This document shows positions 1 through 6,433 of a stretch of DNA of 23,513 nt, one piece after another (positions within the stretch are counted from its first letter, which is position 1; each line of letters begins with the position of its first letter). The translations under genes and the position numbers were made by a program. Source of the DNA: a virus; IMG/VR virus record IMGVR_UViG_3300037961_003157, positions 1 through 23,513 of that record, one strand, 5' to 3'. The notes below the pieces were generated by a model, which worked only from the letters and a program-made list of their open reading frames with translations, had not been told where the DNA came from and did no database searches.

Positions 1-504
1 CCAGGCCGGCCAACTGGTCAAGCACCTCCTGGTCCTACCTCATGGCCGACAGTTAGCTGTGGCTGCCGAGGTCGCAACGGAGTATTCGGTTGTCGAGGTT
101 CGATACTGGACAACTTATGCCATCTGGCAAAGGTCGTCAAGCAATGTGAGGAAATGCAAACCTGAAGGGTCACCGGTTGGCTGTCTCTCTCTCTTGTGAT
201 TGAAGGATCGAGACTCTCCTCCCCCTTTACAGGGAGAGTCGAGATACTCAATCTTCAAACAAGAGAGGAGGTCTGACGATACAGGTCGATGGTGGTGGAC
301 GATCTGTCAAGCTGCACATCACCAGGTCAGATCCCAGTCACAGCAACGGTGATCATCTTTGTTTATCAATCATCGGTCAATGATTAGCGAAGCTAGGGGA
401 GTCGCGACAGATCGCGTGAGAGTTACACGCATCCGTTACGCATGTGTTCCAACTACCGCGCCCGCCTGTAGCCGCGCAGTACCCTAAAACCCCAGTCATT
501 GCGG
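1..504. other. Intergenic region with no supported gene, probable genome-end region
   Basis: I see no convincing gene on either strand in these 504 bases. The left edge is GC-rich (37 of the first 60 bases are G or C), unlike most of the tail genes. It holds a large imperfect inverted repeat (189-267), the 8-bp palindrome GTCGCGAC at 401-408, a GGCCGGCC palindrome at 4-11, and a short hairpin (AATCAT 368-373 with ATGATT 380-385). It lies downstream of the last late gene, where T7-like phages carry their terminal repeat and concatemer junction. That role is an inference from position and structure. No repeat copy can be seen because the other genome end is outside the window. Confidence 0.6.
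189..267. repeat. Large imperfect inverted repeat (hairpin)
   Basis: Three stem blocks nest in order. CTCTCTTGT (189-197) pairs with ACAAGAGAG (259-267). GATTGA (198-203) pairs with TCAATC (248-253). GACTCTCC (212-219) pairs with GGAGAGTC (233-240). That makes 23 perfect base pairs, interrupted by a 5-nt bulge (254-258) and an internal loop of 8 nt against 7 nt, around a 13-nt apical loop. No T-run follows on either strand, so it is not a standard intrinsic terminator. It may be a replication, packaging or RNA-processing structure at the genome end. Confidence 0.75.
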
Positions 505-786
505 TTAGATCTCTGATCTAGCGAGGCCATTTTGACCCACCCCCATGGGGGATGCGGCCTGCTTGCTCGTATAAATATAGCCTTGAGACATTTCTGCCAT
601 TTTTTGAAGGGCTTCACGCTCCCGCTGATACGGCTTTGTCGAACGAAACTCGACATAATCACGGAAATACGCTGGCATGTACTCATGTACAGCCAGACAA
701 GACATCAAACTAGGCGTATTAGCTGTACAAATAGAAACAAACAAGCCTAAAGACTGGATAAAGCTTGTGACACTAACGGGAAACAT
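505..786 (-). CDS. Hypothetical protein, last gene of the late region
   Basis: This is a 93-residue protein that I do not recognise confidently. It starts at an ATG inside the 3' end of thyX (40-nt overlap) and ends just before the intergenic region. The N-terminal 35 residues are rather hydrophobic with two cysteines (FIQSLGLFVSICTA), possibly a signal peptide or membrane anchor. The rest is polar with a short charged helix (PYQREREALQKMAEMSQ, residues 52-68). A second in-frame ATG at 678 would give a soluble 57-residue protein beginning MPAYFRDY and avoid the overlap. No clear Shine-Dalgarno precedes either start. The orderly composition and the co-orientation with thyX favour a real gene. 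Function is unknown. Confidence 0.6.
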   Translation of the reverse strand: MFPVSVTSFIQSLGLFVSICTANTPSLMSCLAVHEYMPAYFRDYVEFRSTKPYQREREALQKMAEMSQGYIYTSKQAASPMGVGQNGLARSEI

Positions 787-1379
787 TGTTCGATCAGCAA
801 ACGACAGTCATCAGCAATATCACGATGTTCCTTCTGTGTACCATTACCACAACGCAGGTCACAGTAATGAATCCAAGACCTCAAAGTACCATTCATGTAC
901 AACTTGGTCGGAGCAGATAGAGGCAAGACCTCACGTGCACATTCTTTAGCAATACCAGCTTCAAGCATTTCGTTGTACAAGCTATACGACAGGTCATAAA
1001 CCTGCTGAGCTTTAATTTGAAAGTCTTGAGTGGTGTAGGCATCAACATCATCAATACTTGACTGTCGATTCGTAGAATCTTGACGACGAACAACCAAGGC
1101 TTCAGGTTTAGCGGTTACCCCGGCATAACGCTGGGAAAACTCTTGGAAACTAAAGCTACGATGACGAAGTATTTGAGTAGAAATACTACGAGTAGTGTTG
1201 ATTTCTACGCACATGTTCACCATTTCAAAGGGTGACCAATGCTTATGTTTAATAAGGTATTTAATCAGCCTTGCACTGGTCTCAGTGTTGTTCTGATTAG
1301 AGGGATTAGACACCCTAGCCATATAAGCTACGAGGTCATCACCATTAGGTGTTGAATGAATTAAGTTGACGGATGACAT
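747..1379 (-). CDS. thyX: Flavin-dependent thymidylate synthase ThyX
   Basis: This 210-residue protein makes dTMP from dUMP using methylene-tetrahydrofolate, FAD and NADPH, supplying thymidine for phage DNA synthesis. The diagnostic ThyX motif RHRxxSxxxxSxR is present as RHRSFSFQEFSQR at residues 72-84. The C-terminal block is also typical: LPLSAPTKLYMNGTLRSW, then RCGNGTQKEHRDIA. Length fits the roughly 210-250 residues of the family. It starts at ATG with no visible Shine-Dalgarno. It sits alone after the large terminase, separated by tandem hairpins and an AT-rich leader, so it may form a separate unit with the small gene that overlaps its 3' end. Its place at the end of the late module, rather than beside replication genes, is worth noting. 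Confidence 0.97.
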   Translation of the reverse strand: MSSVNLIHSTPNGDDLVAYMARVSNPSNQNNTETSARLIKYLIKHKHWSPFEMVNMCVEINTTRSISTQILRHRSFSFQEFSQRYAGVTAKPEALVVRRQDSTNRQSSIDDVDAYTTQDFQIKAQQVYDLSYSLYNEMLEAGIAKECAREVLPLSAPTKLYMNGTLRSWIHYCDLRCGNGTQKEHRDIADDCRLLIEQCFPLVSQALSSL

Positions 1380-1465
1380 ACAGTAGTAAACGAGTCACTG
1401 GATTAACTGAATTTGAATCCTTATACAAAATAAGAAATAATCAGTAGTCTAGTTTCATTAGATAA
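1380..1465 (-). promoter_or_regulatory. AT-rich leader of thyX, possible weak promoter
   Basis: The 86 nt between the UUCG hairpin and the thyX ATG are AT-rich. They contain TATAAG (minus sense, 1425-1420) preceded by TG, which resembles an extended -10 element. There is no good -35 hexamer about 17 nt upstream. The heptamer CAGTAGT occurs twice (1381-1387 and 1442-1448). No Shine-Dalgarno is visible before the ATG. A phage-polymerase promoter could be here, but I have no consensus to test it against. Confidence 0.2.
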
Positions 1466-1483
1466 GGGGATCCGAAGATCCCC
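1466..1483 (-). terminator. Hairpin with UUCG tetraloop after the large terminase gene
   Basis: GGGGATC (1466-1472) and GATCCCC (1477-1483) form a perfect 7-bp stem. The RNA made from the minus strand has a UUCG tetraloop. It lies 49 nt past the terminase stop codon. The downstream tail (CTTATCT in minus sense) is only moderately U-rich, so termination may be partial, or the structure may protect or process the mRNA end. Confidence 0.7.
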
Positions 1484-1488
1484 AAGTC

Positions 1489-1513
1489 ACAGGAAGTCCA
1501 CCCTTCTTCCTGT
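1489..1513 (-). terminator. Second hairpin between terminase and thyX
   Basis: ACAGGAAG (1489-1496) pairs perfectly with CTTCCTGT (1506-1513) around a 9-nt loop. In transcription order it comes 18 nt after the terminase stop codon and just before the UUCG hairpin. No T-run follows, so on its own it is more likely an RNA stability or processing element than a terminator. Confidence 0.5.
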
Positions 1514-1531
1514 ATACATGTGGGACCGCTC

Positions 1532-3262
1532 TTAAACCCAGGTGGGGACTGAGTTGTTGTCTTTCCCTCTAGCTTGCTTTCTCTGCTCCATATTCATGTT
1601 GAATACGAGGTGGTCTGCGAAGCAATCAAGGTCATCTTCCCAGTGTTCTAGAAGGTCATTCCAGTCTTGACGTTTACGGTTAATGATCTCCTGTTGTGCT
1701 GAGATAGAAAGGATGTCTGTGAAGTATTTAACGCCTTGTGCTAAGGCATCAATACGGTCATCATGTCTTACTGCACCCTTCTCACGACACATACGACTCA
1801 TCTGGTAGAAGAGCATGTATTGGAGTCTTTTCTCAGGTGCTGTGTCTGGATTAGACTTGTAATCCCAGTCAACGACTGACTTGTCTACAACAAGCCGGTG
1901 TTGGTTAAGTACAGGCTCAAGGGTATCAATGATCCTGTCTTCTTTACGTACGTTAGCTCTTGTTTCTTCAACGTTAATGGCTTGTTTTGTCTGTTGAAGG
2001 TGTTTCTTAAATAGTTCAGCAACGATTCCATCGCCAAAGTTAGATTCAATAAGGAGTGTTTTTGTGTCGTACTTTTTGCAGCCTTTTAGAATGTCCAAAA
2101 GCGTGCTGTCGCTGTATCCGTCTCTATAAGCACGCATTTCGTGCAAGTACAAAATACCGTTGCGTTGGGAGAGATAAGCCGCGACTGTTTCATCCGATCC
2201 ACGACCCGACGGGTCAACAGAGCAGATTGTGTCGTCGTAAGGGTCCCAGTTTCCCTGGAGCTGCATTGGACTGTAGAAATAATCTCCAGGTAGGCCGACA
2301 GTCGGGAGTTCTTTGATGCAGTTCCGTGGGTCTGAGCACCAGATGATTGACTCAGGAGCAGACTTAGGATTAACAGAGGTGACGATAAGGTCAGCCATTT
2401 TAAGTGGGAACTTTTCTGCGTCAGACAGGCTCGTATCGAGCATGAACTGGAGCATGAAGTTAGAGCGTCCCATCGACGCTTCACGTTCAATAAGATCTTC
2501 ATCACTAAAACGATCAGGGTCAGTTACGTCCCAAGATTTGGCACCGTTATCGATCTGTTCCTGCAGCTGAGGGGCTATAAGGCCCTCGTAATTCGTCATT
2601 GAACGTGGGACACGTGCAGGCCAAATAAGAGGCCTGTAAGAGCGTTCTGCGAGCTTCTTATAGATCGTAAAGGTTGTCTGGGGAGTACCAAGGTACATGA
2701 TGCGAGAGTCTTCTTTAGGTGTAAGGATTGACTCAGCTTCCGTACAGAGTTGTAGGAGCTTTTCCCGCATCATTTCAGTCATTGAGTTACCAGGAACTTC
2801 AACGTCGTCGAGAATCATTAAATCTGCGCGGCTTCCGGTGAGCTGACCAGTGATACCCACCGACTTGACGCTTGGGGCTTGGCTTGGAGAACAAAGGACG
2901 TCGAAGCTGATGCGACTCCATCGAGCATCGTCCGACTTGGGTCTTAGATGAGTAAGCCATGGCGTTTCAATGATTAGTTTTTGTAGGAAGATAGACATGT
3001 TGTCGGCTCTCTCTTTAGAGGCCGAGATGATCATGATCTTTTTTTCTGGGTTATTGAAAAGCGTCCACAGAACGAAGGCTCCAGTAATCCATGATTTTCC
3101 AACACCACGGAAAGCCTGAATCTGAAGACGTTTAGGTCCGTGCTGAAGATAGTCTGCGATTGCATATTGAGCGCGGGTTGGTTCTGGTAGGTCAAGCTGC
3201 TTCCATAAAGCTTGTAGAAACAGCTTGAAATCGTCCTGTAAGGCGGTTAAAACGTCTGTCAT
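1532..3262 (-). CDS. terL: Terminase large subunit (T7 gp19-like DNA packaging ATPase/nuclease)
   Basis: This 576-residue motor protein pumps DNA into the prohead and cuts concatemers. The ATPase half carries Walker A in FRGVGKSW (residues 51-58), Walker B in LMILDDVE (148-155) and a coupling motif YLGTPQT (190-196). The nuclease half shows the RNase H-like acidic residues in CSVDPSGRGSDE (D350), LLIESNFGDG (403-412) and RHDDRIDALAQG (around 499-510). Length matches T7 gp19 (about 586). The start is ATG, 35 nt after the upstream gene, without a clear Shine-Dalgarno. Together with the Asn-Gly repeat gene it forms a unit bounded by hairpins at 4262-4279 and 1466-1513. Confidence 0.97.
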   Translation of the reverse strand: MTDVLTALQDDFKLFLQALWKQLDLPEPTRAQYAIADYLQHGPKRLQIQAFRGVGKSWITGAFVLWTLFNNPEKKIMIISASKERADNMSIFLQKLIIETPWLTHLRPKSDDARWSRISFDVLCSPSQAPSVKSVGITGQLTGSRADLMILDDVEVPGNSMTEMMREKLLQLCTEAESILTPKEDSRIMYLGTPQTTFTIYKKLAERSYRPLIWPARVPRSMTNYEGLIAPQLQEQIDNGAKSWDVTDPDRFSDEDLIEREASMGRSNFMLQFMLDTSLSDAEKFPLKMADLIVTSVNPKSAPESIIWCSDPRNCIKELPTVGLPGDYFYSPMQLQGNWDPYDDTICSVDPSGRGSDETVAAYLSQRNGILYLHEMRAYRDGYSDSTLLDILKGCKKYDTKTLLIESNFGDGIVAELFKKHLQQTKQAINVEETRANVRKEDRIIDTLEPVLNQHRLVVDKSVVDWDYKSNPDTAPEKRLQYMLFYQMSRMCREKGAVRHDDRIDALAQGVKYFTDILSISAQQEIINRKRQDWNDLLEHWEDDLDCFADHLVFNMNMEQRKQARGKDNNSVPTWV

Positions 3263-3297
3263 AGGGATATGTATTCGGGTGGTATTTCATCGGCCTT

Positions 3298-4254
3298 CTA
3301 GGGCATATAACCGCCAGGCATGAGAGCTTTGCCGCCTTCAATAATTAGGCCGCCAATAACAGCTCCAGTGCCGAGGACGATATTGTTTATGAGTTCAAAA
3401 TCCAGCCCGTTTCCATTGCCGTTTCCGTTTCCGTTGCTGTAAGCCCCGCCATTGCCGTTACCGTTGCCATTACCGTTACCATTACCATTTGTCTGATAGC
3501 TGTACTGCTGTACAAGCGGCGGTACATACTTAGGAGAAGGCGGAGTAACGTAAGGGGTACGTTCTTCGGGAACAAAGCCACCTAATTGACCTGGTTTGAA
3601 CTCAACCTTGCCTGCTGTTGTCTGAATACCAGGTTGTTGCTGTGTGCCAGGGAACTGAGTATTTGGTTGGGATAGGTCTTCTCCAACAACAATAAGATTA
3701 GGATTACGAGCAGACGGAGATTGACCTAAGGCTTCGCGGCTACCAAGGTAGTTTTGTAGAGCTTTGTTTTGTTGATTTTTTGCTTTGTTATCGTCAGGTG
3801 ATAGAGCTTGCAAATTACGGGGATCGTCACCCAAGGCGTAACCAGCATCTCGAAGGCGCTGTAAAGCAGCTTGTACATCACCACCTGACCTTTCTAAGGC
3901 TTCAAGTTGTGCACCGATAAAAGCAATTTCGTTGAAGTGATCAACTTCTAAGCCATCTGCTCTAGTTTGATCCTTAAATTCCCTAGATTCAGCCAACTGT
4001 TGTGGACTTAGTTGGCCTGTTTGAATCCGTCGTCGTTTTTGGTAGAGCTTGTTTCGTGCTTCGTGAGCAGTACGGTTGCGTTTTTTTACCCCACCCTCAC
4101 CATCAGATGTGATAGATATACGCTGACCATTCTTGATTGCGTAACCTAATTCTCCAACAATCTGTTGTGGTGTAATGCCAGGAACGGTTTTCTTAAGAAT
4201 ACGAGCCGCCTTTTTGTAATTAGCCCAACTCAATTTAGTGGGTCGTATAGCCAT
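3298..4254 (-). CDS. HNH-like protein with Asn-Gly repeat tail
   Basis: This 318-residue protein sits directly upstream of the large terminase. The N-terminal third is basic (KKRNRTAHEARNKLYQKRRR, 57-76). Residues 101-165 resemble an HNH nuclease core: LEVDHFNEIA (His106), then DDPRNLQALSPDDNKAKNQQ (Asn147, Asn156, Asn160). The CxxC zinc ligands of classical HNH enzymes are absent. A Pro/Gln-rich linker follows (around 196-250), then two Asn-Gly runs (256-270 and 274-283), and a hydrophobic Gly/Ile-rich C-terminus (288-318) that could be a membrane or capsid contact. The ATG lies right after a seven-T tract and a hairpin that buries the only Shine-Dalgarno-like sequence. Nuclease activity is inferred from the motif only. 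A virion or packaging accessory role is equally possible. Confidence 0.75.
   Translation of the reverse strand: MAIRPTKLSWANYKKAARILKKTVPGITPQQIVGELGYAIKNGQRISITSDGEGGVKKRNRTAHEARNKLYQKRRRIQTGQLSPQQLAESREFKDQTRADGLEVDHFNEIAFIGAQLEALERSGGDVQAALQRLRDAGYALGDDPRNLQALSPDDNKAKNQQNKALQNYLGSREALGQSPSARNPNLIVVGEDLSQPNTQFPGTQQQPGIQTTAGKVEFKPGQLGGFVPEERTPYVTPPSPKYVPPLVQQYSYQTNGNGNGNGNGNGNGGAYSNGNGNGNGNGLDFELINNIVLGTGAVIGGLIIEGGKALMPGGYMP
3406..3489 (-). repeat. Tandem hexamer repeat coding for Asn-Gly
   Basis: Imperfect 6-bp units of the AAYGGN type (minus sense) encode two Asn-Gly runs, one of about 7.5 units and one of 5, separated by GAYS. Synonymous third positions vary, so the repeat is selected at protein level or is old. 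Its 6-bp unit permits in-frame length change by slippage. Confidence 0.85.
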
Positions 4255-4261
4255 AAAAAAA

Positions 4262-4279
4262 GCGCCCCTTTCGGAGCGC
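4262..4279 (-). terminator. Intrinsic terminator or RBS-occluding hairpin before the Asn-Gly gene
   Basis: In minus sense the sequence is GCGCTCC-GAAA-GGGGCGC followed by seven Ts (4261-4255). It has six Watson-Crick pairs, one U-G wobble and a GAAA tetraloop. The U tract ends exactly at the ATG of the next gene (4254). The stem's 3' arm contains AAAGGGG, the only Shine-Dalgarno-like sequence for that gene, 10 nt from the ATG. It can therefore end transcription, control translation, or both. Confidence 0.85.
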
Positions 4280-4308
4280 GGTATGAGTTATTTGCCGTTA
4301 GGCACAGG

Positions 4309-4758
4309 TCAGACGCGACGACCGCGACGATTTACTTTTGGTTTAAGGCTGGTCCGGTTGGGAGTACGAGTTCTATTTTTGTACTTACGAAGAGCTGCCT
4401 GATATGAAGAAGCTCCACTCCGACCGGCAGGAAAGTCACTGCGCTTAGGCTGTTTAGGTTGAGACTTCAGAGCCGGGTTAGAAGGCATGTTTTGTCCACG
4501 AGTCCCACTAGAGGAGCTGTAAAAACGGCTTGCAGCTTCAGACTTGGTGGTCTGTCTAGGTTTAGCTTTAGCAGGCTTAGCTTTTGCAGCAGGCTTAGAC
4601 TTAGGGGAGTTCTTAGCAGCGTCTCTAAAGGTCTGTACATTTGCTGCACGTTCCGCAGGAGTCATGCTGCTGTATTTCTTTTTCATTTCCGCAAGGGTCA
4701 TACCCTTAAAGGGATTACGTGTGTTCCGTACACGTTCCGCGGTATTAGTTTTAGCCAT
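4309..4758 (-). CDS. Basic Lys/Ala/Pro-rich protein of unknown function
   Basis: This 149-residue, strongly basic protein is not one I can assign. The N-terminus (residues 1-50) looks helical and folded, with MTLAEMKKKYSSMTPAERAA. Residues 50-70 are a histone-H1-like run (SKPAAKAKPAKAKPRQ). The C-terminal half is Ser/Arg/Pro-rich and ends in KVNRRGRRV. Its ATG overlaps the HNH gene's stop codon by one base (TGATG), which predicts translational coupling. A terminator-like hairpin follows 29 nt after its stop, so it closes the fiber-to-HNH transcript. The composition suggests nucleic-acid binding, for instance on packaged DNA, but there is no domain evidence. Confidence 0.75.
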   Translation of the reverse strand: MAKTNTAERVRNTRNPFKGMTLAEMKKKYSSMTPAERAANVQTFRDAAKNSPKSKPAAKAKPAKAKPRQTTKSEAASRFYSSSSGTRGQNMPSNPALKSQPKQPKRSDFPAGRSGASSYQAALRKYKNRTRTPNRTSLKPKVNRRGRRV

Positions 4759-5087
4759 CAGTTAATGTGAGATAAAATTAGAGATTCTCTAAGTAGATTT
4801 TTTCCAAACTGCTCTCTCATCCAAGAGCGCCAATGGTTACTTCCTTTATCCTGATTGCAACAGGTACAGGCTGGAACAACATTCGATGTGATGTCTTCAC
4901 CCCCAAGACTGCGAGGATGAACATGATCCAGTGTAAGTTCGTGTAATTCATAAGTTTTTCCGCAATAAACACATGTGCATCCAAAGTGCTCTTTGATGCT
5001 GCGCCTCCAAAGGCGCTTAGCTTCTGGAGACGTCATGGTTATTAGGTTGTAAAGGTAATGATCAGGAGTAGGAAGCAAAGGGGTCAT
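4758..5087 (-). CDS. HNH endonuclease (zinc type)
   Basis: This 109-residue nuclease has a complete HNH motif. Zinc pairs are C39/C42 (CVYC) and C74/C77. The catalytic His is in LTLDHVHPRSLGG (His55), the Asn in DITSNVVPAC (Asn69), and the final Asn in CCNQDKGSNH (Asn78). It starts at ATG, overlapping the upstream stop by 4 nt (ATGA), and ends in a TGATG overlap with the next gene. It lies between the small and large terminase genes. Elsewhere in phages HNH proteins in that position assist terminase cleavage, but free-standing homing-type HNH genes are also common in cyanophages, so the role is not settled. A second start at Met18 would leave the domain intact. Confidence 0.93.
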   Translation of the reverse strand: MTPLLPTPDHYLYNLITMTSPEAKRLWRRSIKEHFGCTCVYCGKTYELHELTLDHVHPRSLGGEDITSNVVPACTCCNQDKGSNHWRSWMREQFGKNLLRESLILSHIN

Positions 5088-5317
5088 TTAGTACGGCTAG
5101 CTCTGTTTTTCGATCGCATTTGCGGTCGTCCGTTCGTAGTGCTGCCTTTGTAGTGAGCAGCATCACGAGGATCACCTTTGCGAATCTTCAGTTGACGGCG
5201 TAGTCGGTTTGCGTTTACACGCAGTGCTTTACCCTTTGGTGTTTTGTTGTATGCCTTTTGCTGGGACTTGTGGTTCCCGTTGGCGTATTTAGGTCCGTTA
5301 AACCGGGGCTTTGCCAT
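5084..5317 (-). CDS. Small basic protein of unknown function
   Basis: This 77-residue protein is very rich in Lys, Arg and Asn (KGKALRVNANRLRRQLKIRKG in its middle, then KNRASRTK at the end). It lacks recognisable catalytic motifs. It starts with ATG inside the last 20 nt of the small terminase gene and ends in an ATGA overlap with the HNH gene, so the three genes are translationally linked. I recall similar basic proteins near the HNH gene of other cyanophages, but I cannot name a family. DNA or RNA binding is a reasonable inference from composition. Confidence 0.8.
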   Translation of the reverse strand: MAKPRFNGPKYANGNHKSQQKAYNKTPKGKALRVNANRLRRQLKIRKGDPRDAAHYKGSTTNGRPQMRSKNRASRTK

Positions 5318-5549
5318 AAAGCCTCCGCTGAACCATTTCTGGGTCGACCTCAGGCATGACAGCGGCTAGTTTCGACAAGGGGTTACCCTCAAGGGCAACA
5401 CCAGAGATGTCGTTAGTCTTTAGCCAGTCACACGCTGCTTTTAGGTCTTGAGTAGTTGCCTCGCCAGACTTAATGCGTGCAAGGAACTCGGTGGTGATTA
5501 GATTGTGCAGTTCGTTGAACTGATCTTCTGTCGCCTTTTTCTTAGCCAT
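5298..5549 (-). CDS. terS: Probable terminase small subunit (DNA maturase A, T7 gp18-like)
   Basis: This 83-residue protein has the size of T7 gp18 (89 residues) and lies in the equivalent position, between the fiber/lysis genes and the large terminase. Residues 7-48 form two predicted amphipathic helices (TEDQFNELHNLITTEFLARI, then GEATTQDLKAACDWLKTNDI), resembling the DNA-recognition helices of phage small terminases. The C-terminus (65-81) is PEVDPEMVQRRLYGK. Small terminases choose the packaging site and stimulate the large-subunit motor. The ATG overlaps the upstream stop by 8 nt (ATGGCTAA). The assignment rests on synteny, size and remembered resemblance to annotated cyanopodovirus proteins. 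Confidence 0.75.
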   Translation of the reverse strand: MAKKKATEDQFNELHNLITTEFLARIKSGEATTQDLKAACDWLKTNDISGVALEGNPLSKLAAVMPEVDPEMVQRRLYGKAPV

Positions 5550-5796
5550 TCCTAAGAACTATTTGGTCAAGTTTGTTTTCAATACGTACCATGTGATCTT
5601 CCATGCGATCGACCATTGAGTTGAGGTCGGATTTGGAAACATAATCCTGAGCAACACCCAGCTCTACACCGTCGATACGACGATCTAAACCACTGATGCG
5701 GTCATGTACGTTATTGATTCTTTGATGTAGTCGGTTGTTTAGTGCTGCTCCCGCTGCTATTGATGCTATCGAGAGACTTACTATTGCTTCCAGCAT
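5542..5796 (-). CDS. Membrane-anchored coiled-coil protein, possible i-spanin
   Basis: This 84-residue protein has an N-terminal hydrophobic segment (residues 3-19, EAIVSLSIASIAAGAAL) followed by a long heptad-rich helical region (22-80: NRLHQRINNVHDRISGL, then LNSMVDRMEDHMVRIENKLD). The layout of one N-terminal membrane helix and a periplasmic coiled coil matches inner-membrane spanins (Rz class), and T7 keeps its spanin genes in this neighbourhood. Similar proteins occur in many marine cyanophages as hypotheticals. Its first 86 nt overlap the upstream gene in another frame, and its end overlaps the small terminase start by 8 nt. The spanin role is inferred. No lipoprotein partner (o-spanin) is evident. 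Confidence 0.82.
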   Translation of the reverse strand: MLEAIVSLSIASIAAGAALNNRLHQRINNVHDRISGLDRRIDGVELGVAQDYVSKSDLNSMVDRMEDHMVRIENKLDQIVLRNG

Positions 5797-6433
5797 TGAT
5801 AGAGACTATTGGTACGATGTCGTGACACATCATTTCTACCCTGCTACCAGGTCTAAAAGTAAACCCAGATTTCAAGATTTCTGTACACTTAAGCGCACGT
5901 ACCATCTCGTAATTAAGACGCATCTTTTGTTCATGTCGTCTAGCAATTTGCTTACATAGCTCAGTCATGCCGCCATCTAGTGGCACCATAAAGTTAAGCT
6001 GTGCTCCGAAATTGTTAGACCTTACATATCCCTCTGATTTGGCTGGAACAGTGTCGTTGCCCATATAAAATGGGCTAAACGTCATAGTGGCGCCATTACA
6101 AGAACTATTGGCACCAAACATTTGTCGTGATGGTGCTCCATTGTTTTGAAATTGTACCGCCTGATTGGTAACATTTCCTGTTGCAGCCGCTACAGGGTTA
6201 GATGAGTTGTTAACTTCAGGTTCAGCTAGGGCTGGTGAAGTTATTGAGAGAAGATAGAAAGCGAGGTAGTAGTAGAAACTGAGTTGATTACTTCGTTGAT
6301 GTCGATAGTTTCGATTACTCCCGGATCGCGAGTTGTGATTTCTAGAGACCAAGGCTGTGTAGAGTCGGTGATGGAAAAGGTTGTACCGGCTCCACCAACG
6401 GCATCGCTTGGCGTTACGTTTGATCCACTCCAT
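5711..6433 (-). CDS. Secreted cyanophage protein of unknown function (start unresolved)
   Basis: The open frame codes for 240 residues. A signal peptide core lies at residues 51-70 (LSFYYYLAFYLLSITSPALA), with cleavage likely before Glu71. The mature part holds TGNVTNQAVQFQNNGAPSRQ (85-104), SSCNGATMTFSPF (110-122), and a cysteine-containing helical region (157-205; Cys160, Cys183, Cys203). This pattern recalls conserved hypothetical proteins of marine cyanophages. The ATG at 6433 puts a strange 50-residue Arg-rich stretch before the signal peptide and overlaps the previous gene by 193 nt. The only nearer start is TTG at 6352 (112-nt overlap). No Shine-Dalgarno supports either. The Ser/Asn-rich C-terminal 28 residues overlap the next gene. 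Function is unknown. Confidence 0.72.
   Translation of the reverse strand: MEWIKRNAKRCRWWSRYNLFHHRLYTALVSRNHNSRSGSNRNYRHQRSNQLSFYYYLAFYLLSITSPALAEPEVNNSSNPVAAATGNVTNQAVQFQNNGAPSRQMFGANSSCNGATMTFSPFYMGNDTVPAKSEGYVRSNNFGAQLNFMVPLDGGMTELCKQIARRHEQKMRLNYEMVRALKCTEILKSGFTFRPGSRVEMMCHDIVPIVSINAGSNSKSLDSINSSGSSTKQPTTSKNQ

Noticed and set aside
104-119. GGTTCGATAC resembling a tRNA T-loop
   Set aside because: The flanking bases do not form a T-stem and no acceptor, D or anticodon arm can be built around it.
18-251. Minus-strand open frame of 77 codons starting with TTG
   Set aside because: Pro/Arg/Gln-rich composition, no Shine-Dalgarno, non-ATG start, overlaps the large inverted repeat, and no recognisable family.
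305-310. Perfect TTGACA (-35-like) on the minus strand
   Set aside because: No -10-like hexamer 16-18 nt downstream (GACCTG is at 17 nt).
289-387. Plus-strand mini-ORF of 32 codons with GGAGG upstream
   Set aside because: The purine box lies 17 nt from the ATG, too far, the strand opposes every other gene, and the product shows no recognisable features.
453-686. Minus-strand frame of 77 codons overlapping the 93-residue gene
   Set aside because: Shadow frame with Arg/Trp-rich random composition; the overlapping frame gives the more protein-like product.
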